DNA of 64,000 bases from Triatoma infestans (GCA_011037195.1 JAAEAF010000212.1:284988-348987); one strand, 5' to 3'; numbered from the stretch's first letter, positions 44,987 through 55,433 are shown. Translations and numbers: made by a program. The notes: generated by a model not told the origin, from the sequence alone.

Positions 44987-45934
44987 CGAGGCATGTCCAG
45001 TAAGTAAGTGAACTGAGGCTCTCACGGCCGGAGGGATTTAGTTTTCGACATGTTGGCTACACTGTCGTGTAACCTGATTCCTCCCCTCCGCAACGAGACT
45101 GGTTCGAGGTCAATACGTTGAGAACTGTCGACGCGACAATACGTTTCGTGAAAAATATCAATCCAATCTCCTGCCAAGTGTGAAATATTCAAGGTCGGGC
45201 AGGAGTTTTTGAGACGCTACAAACTCCATGGAGATGAATTTCTCCGCTCCATCATTACTGGACATGAAACTTGGGTTGCACACTACACACCTGAAACCAA
45301 AAGGCAGTCTCAACAGTGGCATCACACCTCTTCACTCTCCGCCAAAAAGTTCAAAACCACAATTTCAGCCAAGAAAATCATGGCATCCGTGTTTTGGGAC
45401 TGTCAAGGCATAATTTTAATTGAATATATGCCTCAAGGGGAGACCATCAACTCTGCAAGATACTGTGAGACCCTAAAAAAAATTGCGGAGGGCGATTCAG
45501 AACAAAAGGAGAGGCATGCTGACAAAGGGAGTCTGCCTGCTGCACGACAATGCCAGACCACACACGGCCAACGCCACGAAGGAACTGCTTGCCTCGTTTA
45601 AATGGGATGTCCTGAACCATCCCGCGCATTCCCCTGACCTAGCACCTTCAGATTACTATCTCTTTACCTCCCTGAAGTTGCACATGGGTGGAGAAAGGTT
45701 TTCAACCGACGAGGAGGTGAAGAGAGAGGTGGAGAAGTGGACGAAGCGGTTGGCGGGAAACTACGTCGAGGAAGGCATTAATACCCCGGTTCACCACCTG
45801 CATTGAGAGGAATGGTGACTATGTCGAAAAATAGCTTACATATGTACTTAATATAACCAGGTAATTTTTTTGTTCAAATAAAAATTTTTGTAACCTACAA
45901 AAATTCAGTATACTTACTTACTGGACATGCCTCG
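44987..45934 (+). mobile_element. Mariner element, internally deleted, TIRs and TA duplication
   Basis: The 948-bp element begins CGAGGCATGTCCAGTAAGTA and ends with the inverted copy TTACTTACTGGACATGCCTCG. TA dinucleotides flank both ends (44985-44986 and 45935-45936). The usual mariner length is about 1.3 kb; the missing part is the N-terminal DNA-binding region of the transposase. It splits a forward TCTGG copy running from 44507 to 46641. Confidence 0.93.
45195..45806 (+). pseudogene. Mariner transposase remnant
   Basis: The frame at 45209-45601 opens with LRRYKLHGDEFLRSIITGHE, and continues with TWVAHYTPETKRQ, KTTISAKKIMASVFWD and ARYCETLKK. Reading then shifts in the A run at about 45475-45482 to the frame 45483-45806, which has GVCLLHDNARPHT, HPAHSPDLAPSDYYLF and RFSTDEEVKREVEKW. 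The second and third catalytic Asp (HDN and DLAPSD) are present. The first, usually in TGDETW, is His here (TGHETW). The N-terminal paired-like helix-turn-helix domain is missing, so the protein cannot be functional. Confidence 0.9.
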
Positions 45935-46699
45935 TATTTAATATAATATTAAATTATATATTACTAAGTACACCCCTATTACACTGTACAGAGAACCCAA
46001 AAACTAATTTATTTCCGGATATTAGATTCAAATAAAAGTGATAGGTTTATATTTGTGCAGTTAGCATGCCGAGCTTAAAGGAAATGGTTGTAGTTATTTT
46101 GAGAAAATTCTAAAAAAACTGAATAAAAAATCTCCTCTGTAAAATCACACTTCCGTTTAACGAATTTTCTTCAAAATTGGAATTCTAATGATCCACTAAT
46201 ATATTATTATAAGTGGTAGAGTTGTATTGAAATGGTATTTTACAGGGAAACTCAACGAGACTGTACTCCAGAATTCCCAAAAACTCAAGTTTCCCAGAAA
46301 AAATTCAATAAAAGTAATATGAGTTTCGGATATATATATACGATGTTTAAAGAAAATCGTTGGAGCAGTTTTGGAGAAAATCGCAAATTACTGAAAAACC
46401 CATTGAGTAAGGTGTTAATTGCGGTTGAAGAATATTTGACAGATAACAACTTCCTGTTTCCAACACGAAATGTCAAATTTGAACTTGCTGCAATTCTTGT
46501 TTTTGTATTGTGCTGACCACACTGACATATAACATAAGAACAATGTTCACAAAAAACACTTTTTTAGAGGACCTCAAAATGTATATTACCGGTGAAAAGT
46601 TGGTATCGAAAATTTGTCACGATAAAGCACCAAGAGAAAGTAATAATTAAAAAAAAAACAACTAAAAATTGAGTTGTTAAATTGCTGAATTAAAAACAA

Positions 46700-47236
46700 T
46701 CTGGTGTGAAACACTCGACAACTTTCTCTTACTCGTATTCTCAAAATTATAATTGACAAAGGTTATAGTTTGTGTACCAAATATAACGAAATTCGTCGAA
46801 AACTGCAAAAAAAATTCAGTAAAAGCGCACTTCCGGTTCACTGATTTCCTTAAAACTCGGAATTTTGCAATCTATTTATTTCTAATTAATTTTGTTTGGA
46901 TGATAGAATCGTATGATCAACTATATGATAACTACTTTAGAGGAAGGTATAAAACCCCACCCCTCCCCTTAAAGTGCCCTTAAATGAATTTTCCCAGAGG
47001 AATGTTTTAAATAAAAGATGCAGATCTTTGCATGTTTAGTTTATATACGAAGTTTCAAGAAAATTGGCCGCAGCCATTTTTGAGAAAATCGCAAAAACGT
47101 AAAAAAAAAACAACTAGTAATGTGGTACTTCCGATTGAGGAATTTTGACGGATAACGCACCGTCAGATCCCATGGTGATATCTAAACGTAATATCAAGTT
47201 TCAACTTTTTTCGTTTTTGAGCTATGCTGTTCGCAT

Positions 47237-47270
<34 letters not shown>

Positions 47271-47398
47271 TTTGCTATAAACCACTTTTTTGGACTTAGG
47301 GGACCTCAAAACGGATATTTCCGGTGAAAACTCGATATCGAAAATTTGACACGATTACAATACCTCCTCTTGCTATAAGTAGTAAGAGAAAGTAAAAA
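46700..47398 (+). repeat. TCTGG-family element, two-unit form
   Basis: TCTGGTGTGAAACACTCGACA start, one full and one partial internal unit, (CA)n at 47239-47268, TTTCCGGTGAAAACTCGATA, and an imperfect 3' hairpin (CTCTTGCT/AGTAAGAG) with AAAGTAAAAA. About 300 bp shorter than 19403-20409, consistent with loss of one unit. Confidence 0.92.
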
Positions 47399-47520
47399 GG
47401 TCTCGATCAGTGGTGACGTAAGGAAAATTGGTGTCTGCGCGTGATATTTACGTTTATTCCTCACTTCAAAATTGTTTAACGAAATTTCATAAAATTGCGC
47501 GTTTATTTAGGGCATGGTCT

Positions 47521-47646
47521 AAGTTATATTTCTTTGGTGTTGATGTCAGAGTCATTATCAGTGTTTTATTTGAAAGAATACTTCTAATTTAAAAGAATTA
47601 AAACACAAAAAAGTACACCAAGAAAGTTTAACACCAAAGAATAACT
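47521..47646. repeat. Small inverted-repeat element, possible MITE
   Basis: AAGTTATATTTCTTTGGTGTT (first 20 of 21 bases matching) is inverted at 47630-47646 (AACACCAAAGAATAACT). 126 bp; no clear target duplication. Confidence 0.55.
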
Positions 47647-47751
47647 ACTCTCATAAAAAAGAGTTTCAGATTGCCCCGCAGTTTAAATAAAGAATAAAAA
47701 AGCCGTAAAAATAAATCACTCATTCAAAATAAATTAGAACAGACCCTATGT

Positions 47752-47893
47752 ATTTGAACTGGGTGGGCGTATTGGCAAACTGTGGTCTTTTCCCAGAATA
47801 TCTGCATAATATATCGATGTTTTTCTTGCAACAGCTTTCTCTCTATTCTGAGATTCACTTCTAAAAATCGATTTAACGAATTCTGTAGAGCAT
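47752..47893 (-). repeat. Low-copy dispersed repeat, copy 2
   Basis: On the minus strand: ACAGAATTCGTTAAATCGAT, TTTTAGAAGTGAATC and TTTGCCAATACGCCCACCCA, shared with 5295-5398 in the same order. Confidence 0.65.
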
Positions 47894-47944
47894 GTCATAC
47901 ATTTCCTTGCTCTTGTTAATAGAATTATTGCCAATTATTCATCT

Positions 47945-48636
47945 ATAAGGTGGGTGTGTGTTTTAACAGAACATCTCAAATACGAAAAGTCGCAGGAAGC
48001 TAAATTTGGTATTCCGTATAGTTACTATCGCCGCATCTGTCATGAACATTTCGGGCAAAATCTATCAAGTATGACTTTACTGGATGGTTGTTTTTATTCA
48101 GTTTTTCGTGATTTTCTCAATAAACGGCTCCAATGATTTTCTTTAAACTTCGTATACAATTTACACACACAAACGCCCATCACATTTATTTGAACTTTTA
48201 AATTTTAAGGTTTCTGTGAGATTACAACACATTAGAAGCATTGATAGAATTCCATATTTGAAGAAAATCGGTTAACAAGAAATGCGATTTTACACAATAG
48301 GTTTTTGCTATTTTCTCGAAAAGTTACAACGATTTTCTTTAAACTAGGAATGCTTGCTGAATAGATAGAAACGTTTCATTTTTTATTAGAAACTTTCTTC
48401 TGAAAAAATTGATTTTAAAGGGATATTGATGGACTGTCAGTTAGTTTAAAATTAAATTTGCACACGCTTTGATGGCTTTGATGGCTTTGCTGCTTAGGTA
48501 TTAAAATATAATTTTTCAGTATCATTTTTATGGCCCAACTAAACATTGCCGACGTTGCAATTTAAAAGAAAATTTCTTGATTAAATTGTAATTATTAGAG
48601 TAACAGGAAGTCGCATGAGTGTTTCACGCTGTTTTT
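47945..48636 (-). repeat. TCTGG-family copy
   Basis: AGTCGCAGGAAGCTAAATTT, AAACGGCTCCAATGATTTTC, GGTTAACAAGAAATGCGATT and the end GTCGCATGAGTGTTTCACGC (48611-48630). Confidence 0.82.
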
Positions 48637-48639
48637 TTT

Positions 48640-48890
48640 TCTGTTTTTGTTTATGTGTACTTGAAAAACCAATGATTTTCAACAGATATAAACCTATCAA
48701 TTTTTGTTTTTTTTTTTTAAAATAATTTTCTGACCAGATTGATTTTAATTAGGTATGTGAAGGGATCTGTGATGAAAGATATTCAGCGTCTGTTATAGGT
48801 CATATCTTTTGGACTTGCAGTATACAAATTTCTAGTTCCAAAAAAATCTTATCAATTTCTCGTTTGAGTGTTTCACATCGAATTTTTTTC
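48640..48890 (-). repeat. TCTGG-family end fragment
   Basis: AACAGATATAAACCTATCAA, TTTTCTGACCAGATTGATTT and CGTTTGAGTGTTTCACATCG in reverse orientation. Confidence 0.7.
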
Positions 48891-49079
48891 CAATTTTTGT
48901 TTTATGACAGTGTAGCCAATGAAAAGGGAGAAAAATATAGCAAATTGATTAAGTGTGTGCAAGAAGTTGTCTTAAAGAATATTTGTCGTGTGTTTGTTAT
49001 CTCTGAGAACCAGGCGAATAGATGGTGCGAGAAAAATGAAAAAGAAATAAAATGATAAAACAAAAAAAAAAAAAAAACG

Positions 49080-49440
49080 AAAGGAAAGCTTCATACTTGG
49101 CGGCACTTTGATGGTAAAAATCTTTCCCATCACCAACCACCCTCTTGAGCGTCCCCCCAGTTTGGCCGCTACTACGTAGATCCATCCAAGCTCAAATAGA
49201 AGATATGAACAGCATCCGTCTTCATGAGGAACTTCTTCTTCTTCGAGAGAGAGAGAGTGTTCTGTGTGTGTTTATGCTTGGCAAATAGGTGGCGTTAGTG
49301 TTGGAGTGTTGGCGTGGGGAAAAGGACCAGCCAAGGTTTTTCTTTCTGATTTATTAACTTTTCACTCTGGGCTAAGATTTATTAAAGGGGATAGTGAAAG
49401 AGTTTTTCATGTAGCGAACTTTTCTCCATTTCCTTCCCCC
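49080..49440. other. Non-repeat island of higher GC, unassigned
   Basis: After an A run, about 360 bp have mixed composition with no TCTGG-family or LINE sequence: GGCGGCACTTTGATGG, CCCAGTTTGGCCGCTACTAC, GAGAGAGAGAGTG and GGTGGCGTTAGTGTTGG. It lies 1.9-2.2 kb upstream of the nAChR coding exon. It could be an upstream non-coding exon or promoter, but no TATA, initiator or donor stands out enough to claim. Confidence 0.25.
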
Positions 49441-49829
49441 CCCCCTCAATTCGGCATATTTCTCTTGCTTCCCTTTTTGCATCATTCGCAATTATTGTTA
49501 ACAATATTTTTACATTTCCTTGTCATTCTTTAATTTTCCATTTGCAATGTTAATCCATAGTTGTTGACTATTCGATTAAGTAAAGTAATTCAGAAGCTTA
49601 TAACACTGTATCAAACTTACAATTCTTTTCCTCAAAATTTAATTACCCTAAGATAAGTATAGCAGCGGTGGGGGGTTCATGTTGGTTAAAACAAATTAGT
49701 GGATTGTGATTATCTTGTAGTCCAGCAGAGACAGGGACTCAAACTCGTTCAATTTGATATATATATAAATGTATATATCAAACGCGGACCGTATTCAATA
49801 TTAGTCTATTAATGAAAATATAAACTAAA
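49441..49829. other. No gene
   Basis: Pyrimidine-rich at 49420-49450 (CCTTCCCCCCCCCC), otherwise AT-rich. Nothing else recognised. Confidence 0.5.
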
Positions 49830-49831
49830 AA

Positions 49832-50536
49832 CCTGGTGTGAAACAATCACACGACTTTCTTTTTTCTGCAGTTTACATAGTTTTTATAATTGCTAAATAT
49901 TCCTCAAAACTTATCATTTATCGTAACGCAAAAAAATGAAAAAAATCTGTTTAATAAGTACTTCCGGTTAGCCGATTTTCTTAAAACTCGGAATTTTGGC
50001 CAACATATTCAATTCTTTAGATGATAGAATTGTATATTAAACTGAAATAGCACTTTAATAGAAAACATAACCCCACCCGTCCCCCTATAACTACCTTGAA
50101 TGAATTTTTCCCTGATGCCAGAACCAACAAAGCTTGCTTGCAAATTGAATTTAAACTAACTGACAATCTTCCAGAACACTCTAAAATCAGCTTTTTCGTC
50201 AAATTTATGAATAAAAATGATACGTTTTTATCTGTGCAGTGAGCATTTCCAAGTTTAATGAAGAAAATCTTTATAGCTGTCTTCGGAAAAATTCCAGAAA
50301 AAACTAAAAAAAACTTATTCGATAAAATCGCACTTCCGGTTAACCGATTTTCTTCAAATTTCGAATTCAATCAATGCTTCTAATGTGTATTAGTATTATA
50401 AAAGGTGTTAAAATTATAAATTTTACTGAAGTGGTACTTTAGAGCAAAGCAAAACGTGTATTTCCGGTAAATAAACAAATTTCGTTAATTTGACACGATC
50501 GCAATAGTTCCTCTCTTACAGCAATTATAGAAAGTA
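49832..50536 (+). repeat. TCTGG-family copy
   Basis: CTGGTGTGAAACAATCACACG, ACTTTCTTTTTTCTGCAG, GTACTTCCGGTTAGCCGATT, a second unit from the divergent subfamily (GCACTTCCGGTTAACCGATT), then TATTTCCGGTAAATAAAC and AGAAAGTAATAAAA. The (CA)n block is missing. Confidence 0.85.
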
Positions 50537-50945
50537 ATAAAAATTGAAGAAGCTTCTATATAAAAAGCTCGTTAAGGACTTGCTATCATTAAATTCTCTA
50601 AATAATTTTTTTTCAAATACAATCTTTAATTATAGGAGCAGTAAAATACATATTATGGTACAAGGTTTTTTGTTCACTTTATTTGTATTTTTTAAATTAC
50701 GTCGAACAGAAGGAAACTAACGATCTATCGATTTATCCATTAGTAGGAAACCTGGAATAAAGGTTATAGTATTTAATGGAAATTCGGTTGAAGTATCCTC
50801 TTGGTTGATGTTTCATGCTTTGCATCGCATTTACCGATGCCTTTTTCACTTGAAGTTTTTTTATTTATTTGTTTGTAAGGTTTAATTTCTTTTACTGCAT
50901 AAGTAACCGGAAAATTTATACGTGTACCAGACTTCAAAGATATAG
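50537..50945. other. No gene
   Basis: Upstream intron DNA of the nAChR gene, AT-rich, unassigned. Confidence 0.5.
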
Positions 50946-50949
50946 TACT

Positions 50950-51165
50950 TAGCAACATAACTCATAAACGGAAAATTGAAGAAAACTGAAACTTGATGTT
51001 TCATTTACTTGCTACCAGAGGGTGCGACAGTAAATTTTTTTGTCAAAATCGTACGACCGGAAGTACCATTTTACTAAATAAATTTTTCAGTTTTATTCTC
51101 GATTTTTTCTAGGTCCTGTTAGACCTAAAGTTGTTTATACCAAGTACTAGATAAATATGTCAAAG
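50950..51165 (-). repeat. TCTGG-family fragment upstream of nAChR exon
   Basis: AACGGAAAATTGAAGAAAAC, TCGTACGACCGGAAGTACCA and TTTTACTAAATAAATTTTTC. It stops about 130 bp before the splice acceptor. Confidence 0.75.
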
Positions 51166-51269
51166 TGATAAGTAAAGAGTTACTGTGTTTTTATATAGCT
51201 AAATATTCCCATATTTTTGTGGCTGTGTGTGCATATATTATCTATACAACACACTTGTGCATGTATTAT

Positions 51270-51301
51270 CTACACTTTTGTTTATTTGTTACAGTGGCAA
51301 G
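51270..51301 (+). promoter_or_regulatory. Splice acceptor and 5'UTR start before nAChR ATG
   Basis: A T-rich tract ends in gttacag, with AG at 51293-51294, followed by seven bases (tggcaag) and the ATG. This implies a short 5'UTR piece on the exon and at least one upstream non-coding exon. Alternatively transcription could start nearby and the AG be chance. Confidence 0.6.
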
Positions 51302-51499
51302 ATGGACGTGGGCGGGACAGCTCGAGCCTGGCTATTATGGGCGTTGGTGGTACATGGCGCAGTGGCCGGCAATCCGGATGCGAAACGTCTCTACGATGAC
51401 CTACTATCAAATTATAACAAATTAGTTAGGCCAGTGGTCAATACGACAGATGTGCTCAGGGTGTGCATCAAACTGAAACTTTCACAGCTTATAGACGTA
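51302..51499 (+). CDS. nAChRalpha3: Nicotinic acetylcholine receptor alpha subunit (alpha3-type), first coding exon
   Basis: Partial CDS of 66 codons. The receptor is a pentameric acetylcholine-gated cation channel at insect neuronal synapses. Residues 1-23 form a signal peptide (hydrophobic core LLWALVV, small residues AVAG before the likely cleavage). The mature N-terminus [20 protein letters not shown] is the conserved N-terminal helix of insect nAChR subunits. An N-glycosylation sequon NTT lies at residue 47. [13 protein letters not shown] begins the ligand-binding beta-sandwich. The exon ends after LIDV, a usual nAChR phase-0 junction, at a perfect gtaagt donor. The ATG has A at -3 and G at +4. 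No in-frame stop, and an acceptor-like tract lies just upstream. The Cys loop, YXCC motif and membrane helices must lie beyond the window. The RVCIKLKL segment suits alpha3 better than alpha1 or alpha2; alpha4 is the alternative. Subtype is from memory of the family. Confidence 0.88.
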
Positions 51500-51505
51500 G
51501 TAAGT
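51500..51505 (+). promoter_or_regulatory. Splice donor of nAChR exon
   Basis: gtaagt directly follows the codon for the V of LIDV. Reading through would give an unrelated tail of about 13 residues before a stop, so the coding block ends here. Confidence 0.9.
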
Positions 51506-51857
51506 AGATTTTCTTTCCTTTTTTTTTTTAATTTTTATTAATAATTTTAAAAAAACATAGTTGGCTGCATGATTCTTTTTTTTGCGGGGTGGGGGGGTCT
51601 TAAGAATATAGACACGATTAAAGTGTGATTAACATTGTACACATAACTAGTTATTACCTGTCGCTCGATTACTCGCTTAAATACTCGGATTTATTTATTC
51701 ATTTTCGAATGATCGTTTATTTAAAAATTTACAAGCAAAAAATCTTGCAGCTGAAATTATTTGAGAAGTACACATTGCCAGTTATTATTAATACAAGTAA
51801 GAATGAGGGTGCAGGTCCTATATGGCTCTTATCTCGCACAAAAAATCAGCAATATAA
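51506..51857. other. Intron of nAChR gene, unassigned
   Basis: A T run follows the donor. No coding or repeat sequence recognised before the LINE scrap at 51858. Confidence 0.55.
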
Positions 51858-52012
51858 ACGGGGAACTTGACCTAGTTAGTGGGTATACCGTTTCCCTGAC
51901 TTCCCAAGTCACAATGCTGGCACAAAACGACTAGATGTCCTGCCTATTTTATGTAAACGACTGGCTACCCAAGAGTGTCCAGTCAATACACCTATCACAC
52001 AGTGGTATAACT
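51858..52012 (-). pseudogene. LINE C-terminal fragment inside nAChR intron
   Basis: On the minus strand one frame reads VIGVLTGHSWVASRLHKIGR, parallel to VGVVTGHTRVSRQLFNIGR at 60526-60924, so both belong to one LINE family. Only about 150 bp remain. Confidence 0.7.
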
Positions 52013-52939
52013 AGGGGGAGTTGCAACGATGCCCTGCAGCTATCGATAGAAATTAGTTTTAAAAAAAACCTATATATTGTAAATTAACTACAAATTAATT
52101 TTTGCTTTGTTAATAACAAATTTTACTTAATATGTAATATAGATCAATTTAAAATGGGATGTTTGTATTTTTCGATAATAATTAATTAATAATAATATTA
52201 AAACAATTTAATCCCAAAAAATTCTATACTACTGTTATTTTTACTATTGTGGCATCACAGTTAGAAGGGCGGCCTTTCTTTGATGTTTTTATTTGTAATG
52301 ATTATATTGTAATATTGTTATTAGAGCTTTTAGGGTATATTTCCGGTGAAAACTCCAAGAGAATTAGTCCATTATATATAACTGTGTGAATTGCAGTAAG
52401 AAAAATTCGTGTGTGTGTGTGTGTGTGTGTGCGTGTTTTTTTATCCTGCAAAAACGATAAAAAAAAACGCTCAAAATAACCTCAATAGATATGTAGTGTT
52501 TGCTTGAGGGCGATATTGAATGTGAGGTGGCGAAAGATTCATTTTTTTGTAACGTAGAAAAAAAATAAATTATCTGATGGAAAAGATGTTTATATTGAGG
52601 TCCTGAAGGCTGTGTGGGAGGGTCAACATGGAATATGATACTGTGTATAAACCCATGTAAGTAGGAGGACCACAGGAGGTGGTGGCAAAATCTTGCCTCA
52701 AGGGCATCTGAAAGGTAAAATATAGATAAATATTTTTAAAACCAAGAATTTTCTTTCCCACACTTCCCATTTATAACTCTTTATACACTTTTCTAATGGA
52801 AAATTTTTGTATGCGAAAAATACTTTGTAAAGGAATTTTCTTTATATAACTTTTTCACATATTATAAGATTTATTTTCATTTATTTATTTATTTTTAAAA
52901 CATAAATATTATATGAAGACTAGGACTCTTTCAAGTTTT
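52013..52939. other. Intron, mostly unassigned
   Basis: A TCTGG-family scrap with TATATTTCCGGTGAAAACTC lies at 52336-52355 and a (GT)n tract at 52411-52431. No frame. Confidence 0.5.
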
Positions 52940-53084
52940 ATTTTCTCTTTCTCTTAATAACAGAAAGTACCTTAAGAGCGGGTCAATTTTTACAAAATGA
53001 ATTTGAAAATACATGTTTTGAAGTCCCCCTCCTCCCGAGTACGACAAAAAATTGTTTTTAGCGAATGGCCTGTATATATTTTTT

Positions 53085-53126
<42 letters not shown>

Positions 53127-53332
53127 TGTTTGTGAACAAAATATCTCAAAAGCACAAACAGAAACAAAAAAAATTCAGTAAAAACGCACTTTTGGATTCG
53201 GATTTTGTCCGAAACCTTTGTTTAAGTTGCGGCGGTACTACCTAAATGGAATACCAAGTTTGGAGCTGTCTGCGGAATTTTCGTTTTTGAGATATTCTGT
53301 AAACACATGCACAGAGACGATTCGCTAAAAAC
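52940..53332. repeat. TCTGG-family chimera, reverse then forward
   Basis: Reverse start (TTTCTCTTAATAACAGAAAG, AAATACATGTTTTGAAGTCC, (GT)n 53089-53124) switches at about 53160 to forward text (AACGCACTTTTGGATTCGG, ACCTAAATGGAATACCAAG). Both pieces meet at the (GT)n-side block. Confidence 0.75.
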
Positions 53333-53333
53333 A

Positions 53334-54303
53334 TTTTTACTTTCTCTTACTCCTAGTAAGAGGAAGTATTGTAATCGTGTCAAATTTTCGATATCGAGTT
53401 TTCACCGGAAATATCCGTTTTGAGGTCCCCTGAGTCCAAAAAAGTGGTATTTAGCAAATGGTCTGTGTATGTGTGTCTGTTTATGTATGTATGTGAACAG
53501 CATAGCTCAAAAACGAAAACTCGCAGAAAGTTTAAACTTGATATTCCGTTTGGGTATCACCATGGGATCCCACAGTACCCACCGGAAGTACAACTTTACT
53601 GAATAGTTTTTTCACTTTTTTGCAATTTTCTCGGAAACGGCTCCAACGATTTTCTTCAAACTTCGAATACCAACTACACTTACAAAGATCTACAATTTTT
53701 ATTTGAAATATTTTTCCAGGAAAATGCATTTAAGGGCACTTTTAGGGGAGGGGTGTGGTGGGTTGTCTTTTAAAGTGCTATTTCAGTTTATTATAAAATT
53801 CTATTATCTAAATAATATTAATTAGAATTAAATATTTTGTTGAAATTCCGAGTTTGAAAAAAATCGGATGACCGGAAGTGCGTTTTTACTAAAATGTATA
53901 TTTCAGTCTTTAGGTATTTTTTTACTTTCTTGCAATTTTCTCAAAAATGGCTCCGATGATTTTCTTTAAACTTGGTATATCAACTACACATACAAAGATC
54001 TACAACTTTTATTTGAAACCTTTCTCTGGAAAAATTCATTTAAGGGCATTTGGGGGGGGGGGTAGGTTTTCTCTGAAGTGCTATAATCATAGTTGATTAT
54101 ACAATGCTACCATCGAAACAAAATTAATTAGAAATAAATAGATTGCAAAATTCCGAGTTTTAAGGAAGTCAGTAAACCAGAAGTGCGCTTTTACTGAATT
54201 TTTTTGCAGTTTTCGACGAACTCCAACGAATTTCATCAAATTTGGTATACAAACTATATAAGTTGTCAATTACAATTTTGAAAACTGGAGTAAGAGAAAT
54301 TGT
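53334..54303 (-). repeat. TCTGG-family element, near full length
   Basis: Starts TTTTTACTTTCTCTTACTCC-TAGTAAGAGG, one of the cleanest 3' hairpins. Contains TTTTCACCGGAAATATCCGT, GGTCCCCTGAGTCC, a GT-rich tract and three internal units; the 5' side stops at CTGGAGTAAGAGAAATTGTA without the GTGTGAG hairpin. Confidence 0.92.
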
Positions 54304-54422
54304 ATGTACTCATTTGGTACACAGCTTACCCCAAAACATGTATTTCCGGCGACAATTCCATTTCGATATTTTGAAACGATCGCAGTACTTCATCTTATTA
54401 GGAGTAAGAGAAAGTAAAAAAA
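54304..54422 (+). repeat. TCTGG-family 3' end
   Basis: CAAAACATGTATTTCCGGCGA, CATCTTATTAGGAGTAAGAG-AAAGTAAAAAA in forward orientation, fused to the reverse copy before it. Confidence 0.85.
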
Positions 54423-54890
54423 AAATTCTCTTGTAGGGCAATTGGTGCAGTTAGCATGCAAACTTCGAAGAAAATCGTTTACATCATTATATTTTTATAT
54501 ATTGTTAGTGCGGGGAATCATGCATTTGGTTGGGGGAGGGGGATTTTAGAGCTATCTAAAGCTTTTAAAATTAAAATTATCAAAGCAGTGCTTATCTCAA
54601 TTCTAACAAATCTAAAAAGTGAGTTTAGAGATAAACCTACCGTCGTAGATTTCTAGAAATCAATTTAATTCCGGAAAAATGTTTAGGGTATTTTTATAAA
54701 AATAAACTGTATAAGTAATAGAGGAGGAGTTTGTAGATAATTTTTTGGAGTTATTGTTGAGAAAGTTGCCAACAGTTGAAAAACATTCAATGGAGTCGCA
54801 TTTTCTATTACACTTTGGCCCAAAACTTACACATCGGTTCCCCCCTTGTGATTTCAGGTTTGAATTTCTTGCTTTTGCGTTTTTTAGTTC
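54423..54890 (+). repeat. TCTGG-family divergent fragment
   Basis: GTGCAGTTAGCATGCAAACTT, AGAAAATCGTTTACATC, and AATGGAGTCGCATTTTCTATT. Truncated. Confidence 0.65.
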
Positions 54891-54934
54891 ACATATACGC
54901 CCATAGTTGTGTGGTGAATGTTTCTGGGAATTGG

Positions 54935-55110
54935 ACCTGAGGGAAATTAAGGTTAAAGATAAGATGGATTTATTGAACACTGAGTATATTATAAAAAAAA
55001 ATGCACTCCAAGGACCTTACACTGTACAATTTGGAGTAAGAATAGGGTAGCGTGAATAAAGAGAGAATGACAGACTGACTGGCAGAGTGAGGGTGTTGAA
55101 CGATGTCGTT
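54935..55110 (+). repeat. Dispersed repeat 2, copy d
   Basis: ATTGAACACTGAGTATATTA, CCAAGGACCTTACACTGTAC, AATGACAGACTGACTGGCAG; matches 29840-29975. Confidence 0.7.
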
Positions 55111-55393
55111 GAATGAGGCTTCAGTGAGTTAGGCTTTACATGTGAAGCTCAATTTCTCTTATTCCTCTTAATAACTCCAGCCAATATCGTCAGATGTGGT
55201 CCTTAGATTGGTCCCTCTGAGCTAAGGCTAAGAACTTATAGTTGGAAAACATTTCCGCCTCCTGTGGCGTGCAGCTTGTGGGTGGTGTGTTATGAGCGCT
55301 TGCTGTTAAGATACGTCAGGGCAATGATTTAGAGTATTGACACAACCGAAAATGTTATAATAGGTTTTCCATACTTCTCTTACTTTAAGAGAG

Positions 55394-55433
55394 CCCCTGA
55401 AGATGCAAACAATGTTTGCCGAAACGTCGGATT
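55394..55433 (+). ncRNA. Hammerhead-like motif, second lineage
   Basis: CTGAAGA (55397-55403; position 7 is free to vary in hammerheads), a six-pair stem II GCAAAC/GTTTGC (55405-55410 with 55414-55419, loop AAT), C, GAAA (55421-55424), the self-complementary ACGT and C. Stem I is only CC with GG. The C after stem II faces a U, as in the motif at 40757. It is followed by an AATAAA-like ATTTTAAATAAAAAC. Penelope-like origin is plausible. Confidence 0.45.

Larger units (their letters stand above)
44507..46641 (+). repeat. TCTGG-family element split by mariner
   Basis: Starts AATCTTGGAATGAAACACTC, ACTTTCTCTTATTGCAG; AAGTTGTATTTCCGGTTAAT before the mariner; AACGAATTTTCTTCAAAATTG after it; then ATTACCGGTGAAAAGTTGGT and a short AAGAGAAAGTAATAA end. 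Confidence 0.85.

Noticed and set aside
51227..51301. Upstream in-frame ATG extending the nAChR frame by 25 codons
   Set aside because: The extension crosses the polypyrimidine tract and AG acceptor and would bury the signal peptide; the ATG at 51302 has the better context.
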